Below, piece by piece: positions 31,614 through 41,761 of a stretch of 64,000 nt of DNA. Under the pieces are notes generated by a model. That model saw only the letters and a list, made by a program, of their open reading frames with translations. It was not told the DNA's origin and did no database searches. The DNA comes from Bombyx mori (lineage: Eukaryota > Arthropoda > Insecta > Lepidoptera > Bombycidae), in contig NC_085128.1 in the NCBI RefSeq assembly GCF_030269925.1, positions 11,596,501 through 11,660,500 on the forward strand, given 5' to 3'. The translations under genes and the position numbers were made by a program. Position 1 is the first letter of the stretch. Each line of letters opens with the position of its first letter.

Positions 31614-33021
31614 GTATTTATTTAACTTGCATTATAAATTTCTTACGAAATTGTGTAACCAGAGAAAACGGAAAAAATATATGTAGCGTGCAACATTCGG
31701 TTGCACTCGGGCGTCATCGGTCGCGATCGGAGTTCCCGAACGCGCAGGTGTCCCGTGACGTCACACTGCGAGATTCGGGAACTCCGATCGCGACCGATGA
31801 CGCCCGAGTGCAACCGAATGTTGCACGCTACATATATACTCATGCAGCACAAATTTAAATCTCGCAATTAATTTCTTTATTTTATTTTAAAAAAAGTTGT
31901 TTAATATTTATATCCGAAATTTTTCATATTTATATTCTAAAAATCAGGCAGCGAGATTGCGTAACAAAAAAAAGGACTCAACAGAAGACCACTAACGAAA
32001 TTAAAGAAATAAATCACTTAAATAAAGTTTTGTGGTTTGTCTCAAGATATCTCGTGATGAAATAAAAAATCACTCCCAAAAAAACCTGTTTGCTTAGAAA
32101 AGGCACTCCTTTAATTATTTTAGTAAAATATTTATGTTGCATAAAAATTAACTACGTCTATCCCGATATAACAACAAATATTTCAAATTTATAAAATATG
32201 AATAAAAATTGACGTAAAGTTCTGGAACTTTCGACGAATTTCAAATAATAGTTCACCTTTTATTTTATTTGGGAATAGTTTTTTTTGACAGTGTTTTTGG
32301 TCCGCCCTATGTGCTCTATTTTATTGATATCTAATTTCTACATTATGTATATACATACATAATGTTATAAGACCTCAGTGATAAATAATAAGTTCCGATT
32401 AGTTTTCAATACAGACTGGGGTGCTGTTATTATAAACCCACTGTCTCTCCCAACTAGCCGGTAAAAATAATACCCAATACCGTAATTAATACCATGAGAG
32501 TTGATACGGGAATGATATAGGCACGACCTGTACTTTGCACGATTTGTGCTTCACCAAAGCAATATTACGGTTTAATCTGAAGACTACCACAACTATTGTA
32601 ATTACTGAAGTAATTTAGATTTGAATTTTATTTACTGAGCTAAGTATGTGGGACCGTTCGCATAGCAATTAAAATGGACATTAACGGGTAAATAATAGTT
32701 GAGTTATGAGTACATTTTTGTAGACTGAAAAAAATCGGTTAAATAAAATCTATTATTCCCTTAATCTTTTTTTTTTTTTTAAAAGCAGTACTCTACTGAC
32801 TCCGGGAATATCTTTATGAAATGACTATAATTTCGCGCAGTTATTTATTTTACGAATAAAAATTTAAATTCGTGAATAAACTTCATAACAAAGTTATTAT
32901 CTGTGAGATGGCCATGTAAGAAACCTTGAATACAAGCTAGAAGTATTGATTTGAATTATAGTGACCACAGCTATTGAATTGAAAATTTTAATTAAAGAAA
33001 AAGCAATTTTCTAATTTTTAG
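31614..33021 (+). other. Intron 1 of gene 2
   Basis: AT-rich; apart from the MITE at 31683-31831 no conserved element is seen. Ends in TTTTTAG before the mini-exon. Confidence 0.6.
31683..31831. mobile_element. MITE with perfect 58-bp inverted arms, in intron 1
   Basis: GTAGCGTGCAACATTCGG... to GAGTTCCCGAA (31683-31740) is exactly the reverse complement of 31774-31831. The 33-bp centre contains TGACGTCA. Flanks ATATAT on both sides suggest a short target duplication. It sits 70 bp after the exon 1 donor. A partial relative is at about 5480-5572. Confidence 0.85.
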
Positions 33022-33069
33022 AAACATGTGAACAAGATTCGGATGATTATCCAAATGAAAATGACTGTG
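33022..33069 (+). CDS. Gene 2 exon 2, mini-exon supplying Cys1 of the first TIL unit
   Basis: 48 bp, phase 1-1, acceptor AATTTTTAG, donor GTAAGT. Encodes TCEQDSDDYPNENDC. Its final Cys joins exon 3 (GLNEEFSDC...), completing the ten-cysteine set, so the first TIL unit is split over two exons, unlike the others. Confidence 0.75.
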
Positions 33070-33152
33070 GTAAGTTTTATCAAATACTTTCTTATCTATC
33101 TGTATTTTTACATAGATTTTTACTTTCTACTACATTTGTACAACACTTTTAG

Positions 33153-33341
33153 GCTTAAATGAAGAATTTTCGGATTGCCCCGATGGTGCCTGCAGACCCT
33201 TAACTTGTGATGAAGTAGGATATCCTGTGCCCTGCGCAGATATTGATCCAGAAAGGGGATGCCCAAGCGAACCTAAGTGTATTTGTAAAAATGGATTCGT
33301 ATTGAATAACAGCAGCATTTGTATACCAATTAGGGAATGCC
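33153..33341 (+). CDS. TIL exon E3 (gene 2)
   Basis: 189 bp, phase 1-1, donor GTAAGT. Nine cysteines here (SDC, GAC, LTC, VPC, RGC, PKC, ICK, SIC, REC) plus one from the mini-exon. C5-C6 loop ADIDPERG. Confidence 0.85.
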
Positions 33342-33557
33342 GTAAGTGTATTTTACTTATTTATTCCTTTTTTCTTTAAATATACTAGAAATAAATATTA
33401 ATTTAACGTAGATACTACAATTTGGATGACTGTTTTGATTATAAAGTTGATTATAAGAAAAAAATAATTATAACTATAATATTTCACCTTCAACTTTGCC
33501 TTTTTAAACTCTTCATAAAATAAATATGCACAATCCTTTTCCATCGTTTTCCTATAG

Positions 33558-33747
33558 CTTCATGCGGTGGAGATCCCAACGCTGAAGGTGGAGGTTGCGG
33601 TTTGAATTGTGGCAATCTATGTAGCAACTATGATCAAAAGCCCATCAAATGTTCAACAGATATATGTGAAGCTAATGGCTGTGATTGTAGACAAAGGATA
33701 TGTTTTTGATGAAATCAAACGGATATGTGTCCTACCAAACGAATGTC
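33558..33747 (+). pseudogene. TIL exon E4, one-base insertion (gene 2)
   Basis: Splice sites intact (CCTATAG, GTAAGA), but the exon is 190 bp. It begins SCGGDPNAEGGGCGLNC, the short TIL type. An extra A in the run at 33693-33695 shifts the frame and brings TGA at 33707-33709; ignoring that base restores the paralogous ending (compare exon E14 at 56935). It is either a true lesion or a sequencing/assembly slip. Skipping the exon would keep the frame. Confidence 0.8.
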
Positions 33748-34166
33748 GTAAGAATAAAAAGCAAAAATAATTTACCTGTTGCTATTATATAATTGCTATA
33801 AACTGGGAATTACTATGACGCAAAATACTTGGTTTTTTTTTTCCGTATTTCCCTGTTGTTATTTCCTCGTCATCGTTTCTTTAGTCTTTCTTGTTATTAA
33901 GTTAAGATACTATTGTACGGGAAATTTCGAACTTAATTGTAATATTGAGTGAGACTTTACATTTATTTTAATTTTAAGACAATTTGTTCTAGTACTTATT
34001 GAAAATGGATCTTCTCAAAAATGTTGATTCAATTTAAACTATACCGCGATCGATATCTTTATTTCTGGTCGACAATAAAAATATCTCAATAATGGCAGAT
34101 AAAAATATCTCAGTCCTCAAATGTGCTTTACATGAAATGATGATGAATTTCGTTGATTTCATGATT

Positions 34167-34611
34167 TCGAAGTCGTCGTGACCTAAAAGATAAGACGTCC
34201 GGTGCATTCGTATCGAACGATACAACGGTGTTCGAATCCCGCAGGCAAGGTACCGATTTTTCTAATGAAATACGTACTTCACAAATGTTCACGATTGACT
34301 TCCACGGTGAAGGAATAACATCGTGCAATAAAAATCAAACCCGCAAAATTATAATTTGCGTCATTACTGGTGGTAGAACGTCTTGTGAGACCCCACGGGT
34401 GGGTACCACCCTGCCTATTTCTGCCGTGAAGCAGTAATGCGTTTCGGTTTGAACGGTGGGGCAGCCGTTGTAACTATACTGAGACCTTAGAACTCATATC
34501 TCAAGGTGGGTGGCGGCATTTACGTTTTAGATGTATAGGGCTCCGGTAACCACTTAACCAACCACACCAGGTGGCCCGTGAACTCGTCCACACATCTAAC
34601 CAATAAAAAAT
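34167..34611 (+). mobile_element. Bm1-type tRNA-derived SINE, full length, next to an acceptor
   Basis: Head with box A-like GTGACCTAAAAGATAAG and box B-like GGTGTTCGAATCCCGC, body, and tail CCAATAAAAAA. Its 3' end lies about 20 bp from the acceptor of exon E5, so the branch-point region of that intron is SINE-derived. The same SINE precedes E5' at 44876. Confidence 0.8.
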
Positions 34612-34631
34612 GTAATTAATTATCGATTCAG

Positions 34632-34832
34632 CTTCGAAATGTACGAAACCAAATGAAGTATTCGACGAATGCCCGAAAACATGTCCACCCAGAATATGTG
34701 GCGTAGATGAACGCACGATAAGGTGCGCTGCTCCACCCAAGCCTGGGGATCCTGAATGCAAGCCGGGATGTCGATGTGCTGACAATTATTATCGTAACGA
34801 ACAGGGTACTTGCGTTACGAAGAAACAGTGCA
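34632..34832 (+). CDS. TIL exon E5 (gene 2, block 1)
   Basis: 201 bp, phase 1-1, acceptor ATTCAG, donor GTATGT. KCTKPNEVFDECPKTCPPRIC; ten cysteines. C5-C6 loop AAPPKPGDPE. Pro-rich CPPRIC/CPPQTC motif shared with E6, E7 and E11. Confidence 0.88.
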
Positions 34833-34900
34833 GTATGTAAAATGATATCAACGTAAAGCTTATAACAAAAAAGATGTTGAATGTTGATATTTCTTTTTAG

Positions 34901-35098
34901 AAATCAAATGTAATCAGAATGAGGTATTCGATTTATGTCCTGCCCCATGTCCTCCAAGAAGATGCGGTATAGACCCAGCCTTAGTGCTTTGTGCTCCGTC
35001 GCCTACAATCGGAGATCCAGGTTGCGAGCCCGGCTGTCGATGTATTGACGGTTACGTCAGGAATGATACAGATGTTTGTATTCCGAAAGAAGAATGTC
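34901..35098 (+). CDS. TIL exon E6 (gene 2, block 1)
   Basis: 198 bp, phase 1-1, acceptor TTCTTTTTAG, donor GTAAGT. KCNQNEVFDLCPAPC, ten cysteines. C5-C6 loop APSPTIGDPG, differing strongly from its block 2 twin E6' only around this loop. The 68-bp intron before it is among the shortest in the gene. Confidence 0.88.
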
Positions 35099-35271
35099 GT
35101 AAGTAATCAAAACTTAATAAATTCTGTTACCAAATTTCAGTTCACTGACCTGTCTACTGTTAGTACAACATTATACAAGTAACTTTAACAGCTGAATACG
35201 AAACTGATTAAATTTTAATTCAAATTGGCTGATGCCTTTTTATCTTTTGCATATATATTTTATTTATTTAG

Positions 35272-35499
35272 CTGTGGTGTGTACTGGAGAAAATGAAGAA
35301 TATGATAACTGTCCAGCGCCTTGCCCACCACAAACGTGCGACAGTCTTAAAAGAAAATATTTTTGTCCCAAACAACGTATTGTAAACGGAAAATATATCC
35401 CAGACTCTAAAAGTGGGCAAAAGTGCGAGGGTTCATGTCGTTGCATACCTGGCTATTATAGAAACAAACAAGGCATTTGTATATCAAAAGGAAGTTGTA
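35272..35499 (+). CDS. TIL exon E7 (gene 2, block 1)
   Basis: 228 bp, phase 1-1, acceptor TTATTTAG, donor GTAAGT. VCTGENEEYDNCPAPCPPQTC, ten cysteines. The reactive loop is unusually long (19 residues between C5 and C6, PKQRIVNGKYIPDSKSGQK). Confidence 0.88.
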
Positions 35500-35922
35500 G
35501 TAAGTTAAAGTGAATTAATATAAAATATCGATGCACACATAAATTTGAGATTATTCCATCATTTTATATTAAATTCACGGCAACATCCTATCACCTAGGA
35601 TCATTGGGTTCATTTCATTTTATCGTCTGAGACAATTTTTGCCACCCACGATGCAACTCTGAAATGTCGATGCTATAGTGTCCTTGAAAAAAGGAGTGAA
35701 AAAAGTTTTTGCAGTAAGAGCTGTATATGAATATAACACTGAAAATGAAGAAGTCTAGGTTGTCCTTAATGATCTTAAAAAGTTTGGATTTAAAAAGTTG
35801 AGGAGGAACCGAAAATTTTCAACTCCGTAATATTCATAAATTCATTTCCAACGAAGTCCTCTATCTTAGTTTTAATCAGGAGGCAAAATAGGAGGCATGT
35901 TTAACGATGAAAATCTTCACAG

Positions 35923-36117
35923 AGTGCGGAGAATACGAACGATACGAAGTATGCCCATTTGATACTTGCACTGCAAAAAATTGTTCTGAACTCGGATTCG
36001 CAATAGGCTGCCCTGGGCAAACTCAAGACGGTAGTTGTCCTGGTGGTCCGGGATGTGTCTGTATCGACGGGTATTTGAGGAATGACGTAGGATCCTGTAT
36101 ACCACAGTCAGAATGTG
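35923..36117 (+). CDS. TIL exon E8 (gene 2, block 1)
   Basis: 195 bp, phase 1-1, acceptor TTCACAG, donor GTAAGT. ECGEYERYEVCPFDTCTAKNC, ten cysteines, C5-C6 loop PGQTQDGS. Confidence 0.87.
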
Positions 36118-36406
36118 GTAAGTCTAGGTCATTTGTAGTAATGCCCAAAGCTTATAATTCCTTCCTTCAGGAGAATTTGGAATTATTGTCTATCTTAACA
36201 CAATATGGACAGAACTGAAATCTTAAGGTTCTTTGTTTTAAAAATGCAGAAATATTTATTTATGAAACTTCACAGACACAAATACAAATTGCCCAGCTTA
36301 ATGCCATCGGCATCCTCTACCAGCGAAGCAAGGATGATGCAGAACAAAAACCTAGTAGGTTCAAGGGATGATAAAATAAACTAAAACAATATAATATCCT
36401 TTATAG

Positions 36407-36592
36407 AAACATGCGGAGGAGATCCTAACGCAAGAGCCGGTTGTGGGAGTAATTGTAACAGAAAATGCTCCGATATTGGTGCAAATGAAACAAAAGCTTG
36501 TACTTTAGCTTGCCGTGTCAACGCCTGTGATTGTAAAGATGGGTATTATCTCGATGAAAACACCGGAAAATGTGTGCTTCCTAACGAATGCC
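36407..36592 (+). CDS. TIL exon E9, short type (gene 2, block 1)
   Basis: 186 bp, phase 1-1, acceptor TTTATAG, donor GTACGT. TCGGDPNARAGCGSNC, ten cysteines, C5-C6 loop TLA. Confidence 0.86.
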
Positions 36593-36841
36593 GTACGTAG
36601 ATTTACATCGTCGTTACATCATCATCGTCTCGAATACTTTAAGAAGGAATAACGTGATACGTTACTATCATTTATATTGTCAACATATATAACAACGTTA
36701 TCGTCATCACCGTTGCTACAATTAATTACAACCATTTCGTTCTGAACATTGGGATACTATATTTTTTAATTCGAGACCCCTTTTGGAAATAATTTCATTT
36801 AATAAAAAAAAACGGTGCGTGTGTCACTTGGTGCACGTGAA

Positions 36842-37201
36842 TGAAGTGAAACTTCTTTTTCGATGTGTAGTAATGTGGTTTTCTTCATTTTTCATCCTTA
36901 AATCAGATTGTTCTTATAATAGGGAATGATGTGTATAATAGATGCGAAATCTTCAACATTAATATTTTAAATATGTTCAATTATAGTTAAAAAAATAAAT
37001 ATATTATTATATATATTTTTTAAATACTTCATTGAAATATTGGACGCTACTCGTTGCTAACGCTCGCGCTAGCGTGTAACAGGTTTACTACGCGCATGCG
37101 TTCAAGTGCTACGCATTCACTGTTGGTCTGTCTCTTTCTAGTATGGTAGCGTTCAACGTGTAACGCAACCTTTTTAGAAGTCCATTAGAAGTTTCACTTC
37201 A
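36842..37201. mobile_element. MITE-like element with TGAAGTGAAACTTCT ends
   Basis: TGAAGTGAAACTTCT at 36842 and AGAAGTTTCACTTCA at 37187 are inverted. Related to 17052-17374. Its left part recurs in the block 2 intron at 48800, where the right part has been replaced by another element, so it was there before the block duplication. Confidence 0.6.
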
Positions 37202-37263
37202 ATAATAATAATAATCTTAACTTTCGACCAAGCCTTAATTAAATTTCATTGTTTGTTTTTTAG

Positions 37264-37458
37264 CTTCAATATGCGGTCCCGATGAAGTGTATTCCGATTG
37301 TACAAACGGCGGTTGTAATGCGAAAAACTGTACACAATTAGGCAGACCCGTACCTTGCGTTAAGATTAATTCTAAGAATTGCAAGAAAGGTTGCATTTGT
37401 AAAGAGGGATACTTACGCGACGAAAACGGCTTATGTGTTCCTGAACAATCTTGTCCTC
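37264..37458 (+). CDS. TIL exon E10 (gene 2, block 1)
   Basis: 195 bp, phase 1-1, acceptor TTTTTTAG, donor GTGAGT. ICGPDEVYSDCTNGGCNAKNC, ten cysteines, C5-C6 loop VKINSKN. Downstream 37481-37600 is an RTE-type LINE tail (CATCATCAGCCCACAATCGTCC...), also present after E10'. Confidence 0.88.
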
Positions 37459-37776
37459 GTGAGTATATTTTGTTGTTTATCGCTCATTCATCATCATCAG
37501 CCCACAATCGTCCACTGCTGGACATAAGTCTCTCCCAAATGACACCACTAAGCCCGGTCTTCGACCCTCCTCATCCACCTCTTTTACCATCCACCAACCA
37601 CCAATCGATCATTCATATTAAAAGCATTATATATAAGTTCAGTAAATTAGGGCGACTTTTTCAACATTTCTGTCCTACAAAAATCTGGTGGTAAGACTTA
37701 TGAGGATCCTGTCAGCAGCCTTGCAATATTTACAGCAACACATTTATTTAGGTTTGTAGAGTGGGACAGCTTTTTT

Positions 37777-40343
37777 TTAACACGTTAAACGCCGATAGAA
37801 AAAAATAAAAATCGTAAAAATACTTTTGGTCGTAATTTGTTTATTATGTTACGATACGTATAGAAAATAAGTTTTATTCAATTCTGTACATGGGTTACAT
37901 AGTTACAGTCAAATACATAGCTGAGGTCACCGGTGCACCCCATGGCGCACAAATACAGAAAATATATTTTCCGGTACCCGGCGCCGCGCCGGCCACCCCG
38001 CCGGCCACCCGCTACACCAGTAGTGCGCTCGCGCTTACGGTGATAGAACGTGTGTTACTAGATCAATTACGTTCCTACTATCTTAGCTGTCATCATTTTC
38101 TTATTGAATAGTTAATGTGCGAGCCTTTAGATATGGATTTAGCTATGGAGGACTTCGAATTTACGCAGGATGAATGGAAGCAAATCAACGCGTTAGAAAT
38201 TTCTTTTTCGATCGCTTCTATAAACAATGACGCTCTCGTAGAATCGGATAGTGAACCCATGCAATTACCGAAAAAGAAAAGACGTTTGGTTATCGCAAGT
38301 GATAGTGATAGTGACAGTGAGTCGGCTGAAAATTTTGTTGCCGCCAATATATCGCAAAATGACCGTATTTCCTCAAAATGGTCGAGGCCAAAAAGACGAC
38401 AGCCATCAGTGATTCCTTTCACCGAGTTCGAGGGTATGAAACCTCCATATTCTAATTTGCTGAAAGAAGCTGGCCCTGACCAGTATTATGATCTATTGGT
38501 GCCTGAAGAAATTCTTGAAATGATTGCTGAGCAGACAAATTTGTTCGCAAGTCAAAACATCACAGCCAGGCAAACAAAGCCTGGATCAAGGTCTCATTCA
38601 TGGAAGCCAACAAACAAGACAGAAATAAAACAGTTTCTTGGGCTGGTCTTGTTTATGGGCGTAGTAAAGCTGCCGAAATTAGCTTATTATTGGCGCAAAG
38701 ACAAGATACTTGGACAAACTTTTCCAGCCACCGTTATGAGTAGGAACCGCTTCGAGTTACTACTGCAATACCTACACTTTAGCGACAATTTATCTGTCGA
38801 CAGAAACGATCGTATTGCCAAAATAAGACCTTTAATCGATGCTCTCAATGCTACTTTCCAGAAATATTATTCACCTAAAGAAGATGTTTGTGTGGATGAA
38901 AGCCAAGTACCTTTCAGAGGTCGAATAATATTCAGGCAATACAATAAAAGTAAGCGACACAAGTATGGCATGAAGCTATTTAAGTTATGTACTGTTCCCG
39001 GATATACTTGCAAACTTAATTTGTATAGTGGGAAAAACATTGACGCAATAAATACTACGCCAACAAATCTGGTGATGGCACTATGTGAAAATATATTTGA
39101 CAAAGGACACACGCTAGCAACTGATAATTGGTACACTAGCTTGCAACTGGCTTATCGGTTATTGGAGAAGCAAACCCATTTAATTGGCACATTGCGAAAA
39201 AACAGAAGAGGATTGCCTAAAGCTGTTGTTGATTCGAAACTGCAAAAAGGTGAAACAATGGCTATGGAGAATGAAGATGGAGTAACAGTGCTTAAATGGA
39301 AAGATAAGAGGGACGTGCTTATGCTGTCGACAAAGCATTCCGACAAAATTGCTGTGGTGGTGAAAAAAGGCAAACAGATTCGTAAATCAAAAGTTATTTT
39401 GGATTATAATAAATCGAAAGGGTCTGTAGACATGAGTGACCAGATGGGTGCCTATTCTTCGCCATTGCGGAAAACCGTAAAATGGTATAGAAAATTGGCA
39501 ATAGAACTACTTCTAAATACGGCAGTTGTAAATGCTTGGGTCATGTACAATGAAAATAAGCAGAGCAAATCTTCAATTGTCGACTTTAGGAGGGCTCTCA
39601 TAAATTATTTGACTCGGCCAGCAGATTCCCAAGAAATAATTATCAATGAAAGACCTAAAAGACTCAAGCATGTTCTAAAATTAAAGGAAGGAAAAGTAAG
39701 AGACACGCGTCGTTTTTGCGTGAAATGTTATAAAGATTCAGTACAGGAATTTGGTCGTAAAGTAGCTAAGAATAAAGCTAAGAAAGTGAGTACGTACTGT
39801 GTGCAATGTAAGGGGGAGCCTCACTTTTGTCTAAAATGTTTCAATTATGTCCATCGCTAATATGTTGATGCTATAAAAGGTTTCTTATCTCATCTTTTAC
39901 AGCATGTTTTGTCAAATATTATGGCTAATTATTTATATTTCTAATGGTTGTTTGTAATTATGCTTACTAATGAGAACTTTATTTTATTTTTCAGTAAAAC
40001 TGATTTTTATGTTTGTATTTCATTAAAAAATAAAGACTGCTAATTTTCGTTTAAATAATAAAGACTAATTTGAATTATATATCCTGAATTTTTATTTTGG
40101 TTACTTTTTTCGCTATCTTTCATTTTTTCAATTCCTTACAAGGTATGTTTGTCCCACTGCGCAGTATAGTTCTACAGCGCCGTGCCGGTCACGGAGTACG
40201 AATAAAGTAACAGTCAGTATGGCCGGCGGCGAGAAAAAGTAGTTTGAATATGACTATACGTTGAGGTCACCGGTGACCCCCATGGCGCTATGATAGAGGA
40301 AGGGTGAGGTCACCGGTGACCCCCATGGCGTTTAGCGTGTTAA
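37777..40343 (+). mobile_element. piggyBac-family transposon, apparently intact, copy 1
   Basis: 2559 bp (37781-40339) between TTAA duplicates (37777-37780 and 40340-40343). The 13-bp terminal inverted repeats are CACGTTAAACGCC and CACGCTAAACGCC (one mismatch). Subterminal repeats GAGGTCACCGGTG followed by CCCCATGGCG occur once near the left end (37921) and twice near the right end (40263, 40304), likely transposase-binding sites. Lies in the intron between E10 and E11. The block 2 intron has the same site empty (TTAA at 52152). Confidence 0.93.
38115..39860 (+). CDS. piggyBac-family transposase (581 aa), copy 1
   Basis: Cut-and-paste transposase acting at TTAA. An acidic N-terminus and the basic PKKKRR signal precede the core. 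The catalytic aspartates are recognisable in EDVCVDESQVPFRGR, GHTLATDNWYTS and GSVDMSDQMGAYSS (the DMSDQ block). The Cys-rich C-terminal zinc-binding domain is CVKCYKDSV...YCVQCKGEPHFCLKCF. Full frame, usual family length, and identical as translated to the copy at 52889-54634. Confidence 0.94.
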   Translation: MCEPLDMDLAMEDFEFTQDEWKQINALEISFSIASINNDALVESDSEPMQLPKKKRRLVIASDSDSDSESAENFVAANISQNDRISSKWSRPKRRQPSVIPFTEFEGMKPPYSNLLKEAGPDQYYDLLVPEEILEMIAEQTNLFASQNITARQTKPGSRSHSWKPTNKTEIKQFLGLVLFMGVVKLPKLAYYWRKDKILGQTFPATVMSRNRFELLLQYLHFSDNLSVDRNDRIAKIRPLIDALNATFQKYYSPKEDVCVDESQVPFRGRIIFRQYNKSKRHKYGMKLFKLCTVPGYTCKLNLYSGKNIDAINTTPTNLVMALCENIFDKGHTLATDNWYTSLQLAYRLLEKQTHLIGTLRKNRRGLPKAVVDSKLQKGETMAMENEDGVTVLKWKDKRDVLMLSTKHSDKIAVVVKKGKQIRKSKVILDYNKSKGSVDMSDQMGAYSSPLRKTVKWYRKLAIELLLNTAVVNAWVMYNENKQSKSSIVDFRRALINYLTRPADSQEIIINERPKRLKHVLKLKEGKVRDTRRFCVKCYKDSVQEFGRKVAKNKAKKVSTYCVQCKGEPHFCLKCFNYVHR

Positions 40344-40627
40344 ATAATAAAACCAGTAACTAATTCTACGTAATGTTTTGTGATCGGCGGTAATTTTAAA
40401 ATTGTGGAGTCTATCGTCTTCTGGGCGAGCGATTACTGAAGTCCTTAACACTCAGTCTGTTAACTCATTGCTCTGTCCATTGCACTAAAAACCACATACA
40501 TATGAGCGCTTGTTTCCACATTTTTTCTTAATCACTAACGAAACATAAACTATATTTGGTATACCAAAACTTATTTTGCTAATATTTTATCAATTAACTA
40601 ACACGATTGCTCGGGTTACTATTTCAG

Positions 40628-40816
40628 AGTCTTGTAACAAGCCGAACGAAGTTTATGAGCGGTGTACCTTCGACTGCCCTCCACAGACGTGCGATAGTCT
40701 TGACAAAGCGTATGAGTGTCCATTGCAGAATAACCAAACTTGCGTAGGAAAATGTAAATGCAAACCCGGCTACTACAGAAATTTAATCGGAGAATGTATT
40801 TCCGAAGAAGATTGCC
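40628..40816 (+). CDS. TIL exon E11 (gene 2, block 1)
   Basis: 189 bp, phase 1-1, acceptor TATTTCAG, donor GTACGT. SCNKPNEVYERCTFDCPPQTC, ten cysteines, loop PLQNNQT. Confidence 0.87.
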
Positions 40817-40882
40817 GTACGTATTAAGTTACTTGCTTAGACTTAATCTGGCTAAGTTATTCGATAAACATGTTTATTACAG

Positions 40883-41071
40883 GAAGATGTCCCGGAAAAC
40901 ATGAATATTATTCTTGTGGCGGAGCATGCGACAACATTTGTGACAAACTAAGCGAAGAGAACCAGACAAGTTGTTCGATAGTTAATATAAAATGTAATGA
41001 AATGTGTTACTGCGAGGAAGGCTATGCACGGAATAAAAACAATATTTGTGTACCTTTTGATCAATGTAATG
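40883..41071 (+). CDS. TIL exon E12 (gene 2, block 1)
   Basis: 189 bp, phase 1-1, 66-bp intron before it, donor GTGAGT. RCPGKHEYYSCGGACDNIC, ten cysteines, loop SIVNIK. Last unit of block 1. Confidence 0.87.
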
Positions 41072-41151
41072 GTGAGTATCCAAAATCACAGAAATTAATA
41101 TATAAATTCCAAAGCATGTCCATTAATTTTCGATTTGTCTGTTTGTCTTTT

Positions 41152-41590
41152 TTTATTTTTTATTGCTTAGGTGGGTAGACGAGCTCCCAGCCCATCTGGT
41201 GTTAAGTGGTTACTGGAGCCCATAGACATCTACAACGTAAATGCGCCACCCACCTGGAGATATAAGTTCTAAGATCTCAGTATAGTTACAACGGCTGCCC
41301 CACCCTTCAAACTGAAACGCATTACTGCTTCACGGCAGAAATAGGCAGGGCGGTGGTACCTACCCGCGTGGACTCACAAGAGGTCCTACCACCAGTAATT
41401 ACGCAAATTATAATTTTGCGGGTTTCACTTTTATTACACGATGTTATTCCTTCACTGTGGAAGACAATCGTGAACATTTGTACAGTACGTAATTCATTAG
41501 AAAAATTGATACCCGCCCGGGATTCGAACACAGGTGCATCGCTCAACACGAATGCACCAGACGTCTTATCCCTTAGGCCACGACGACTTC
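41152..41590 (-). mobile_element. Bm1-type SINE, full length
   Basis: Reverse orientation: tail TATTGCTTAGGTGGG, body GGCTGCCCCACCCTTC, and tRNA-like head reading GGCCTAAGGGATAAGACGTC on the minus strand. A related SINE follows E12' at 55570. Confidence 0.8.
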
Positions 41591-41761
41591 AGAGTCTTCC
41601 AAGTCTTGAGTCTTCCAAGTCTTCCAAGAACTTGTCTTCCAAGATACAGTTATACTACAATATGCAGTTATACTACAGCATGAGCAATAAATACATGGTA
41701 GAGCAGATTTTGTGCAGAGATATATTAGGGGTCAAAGTATGAAACTGCCCATTTGTACTGA

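Noticed and set aside
34180..34240. Possible tRNA gene
   Set aside because: Box A/box B-like sequences belong to the heads of Bm1-type SINEs, which continue into a long body and A-rich tail and do not fold into a complete cloverleaf.
38867..39373. Minus-strand ORFs in the piggyBac element, with mirror images at 53376-53882
   Set aside because: They overlap the transposase frame on the opposite strand and show no independent features.
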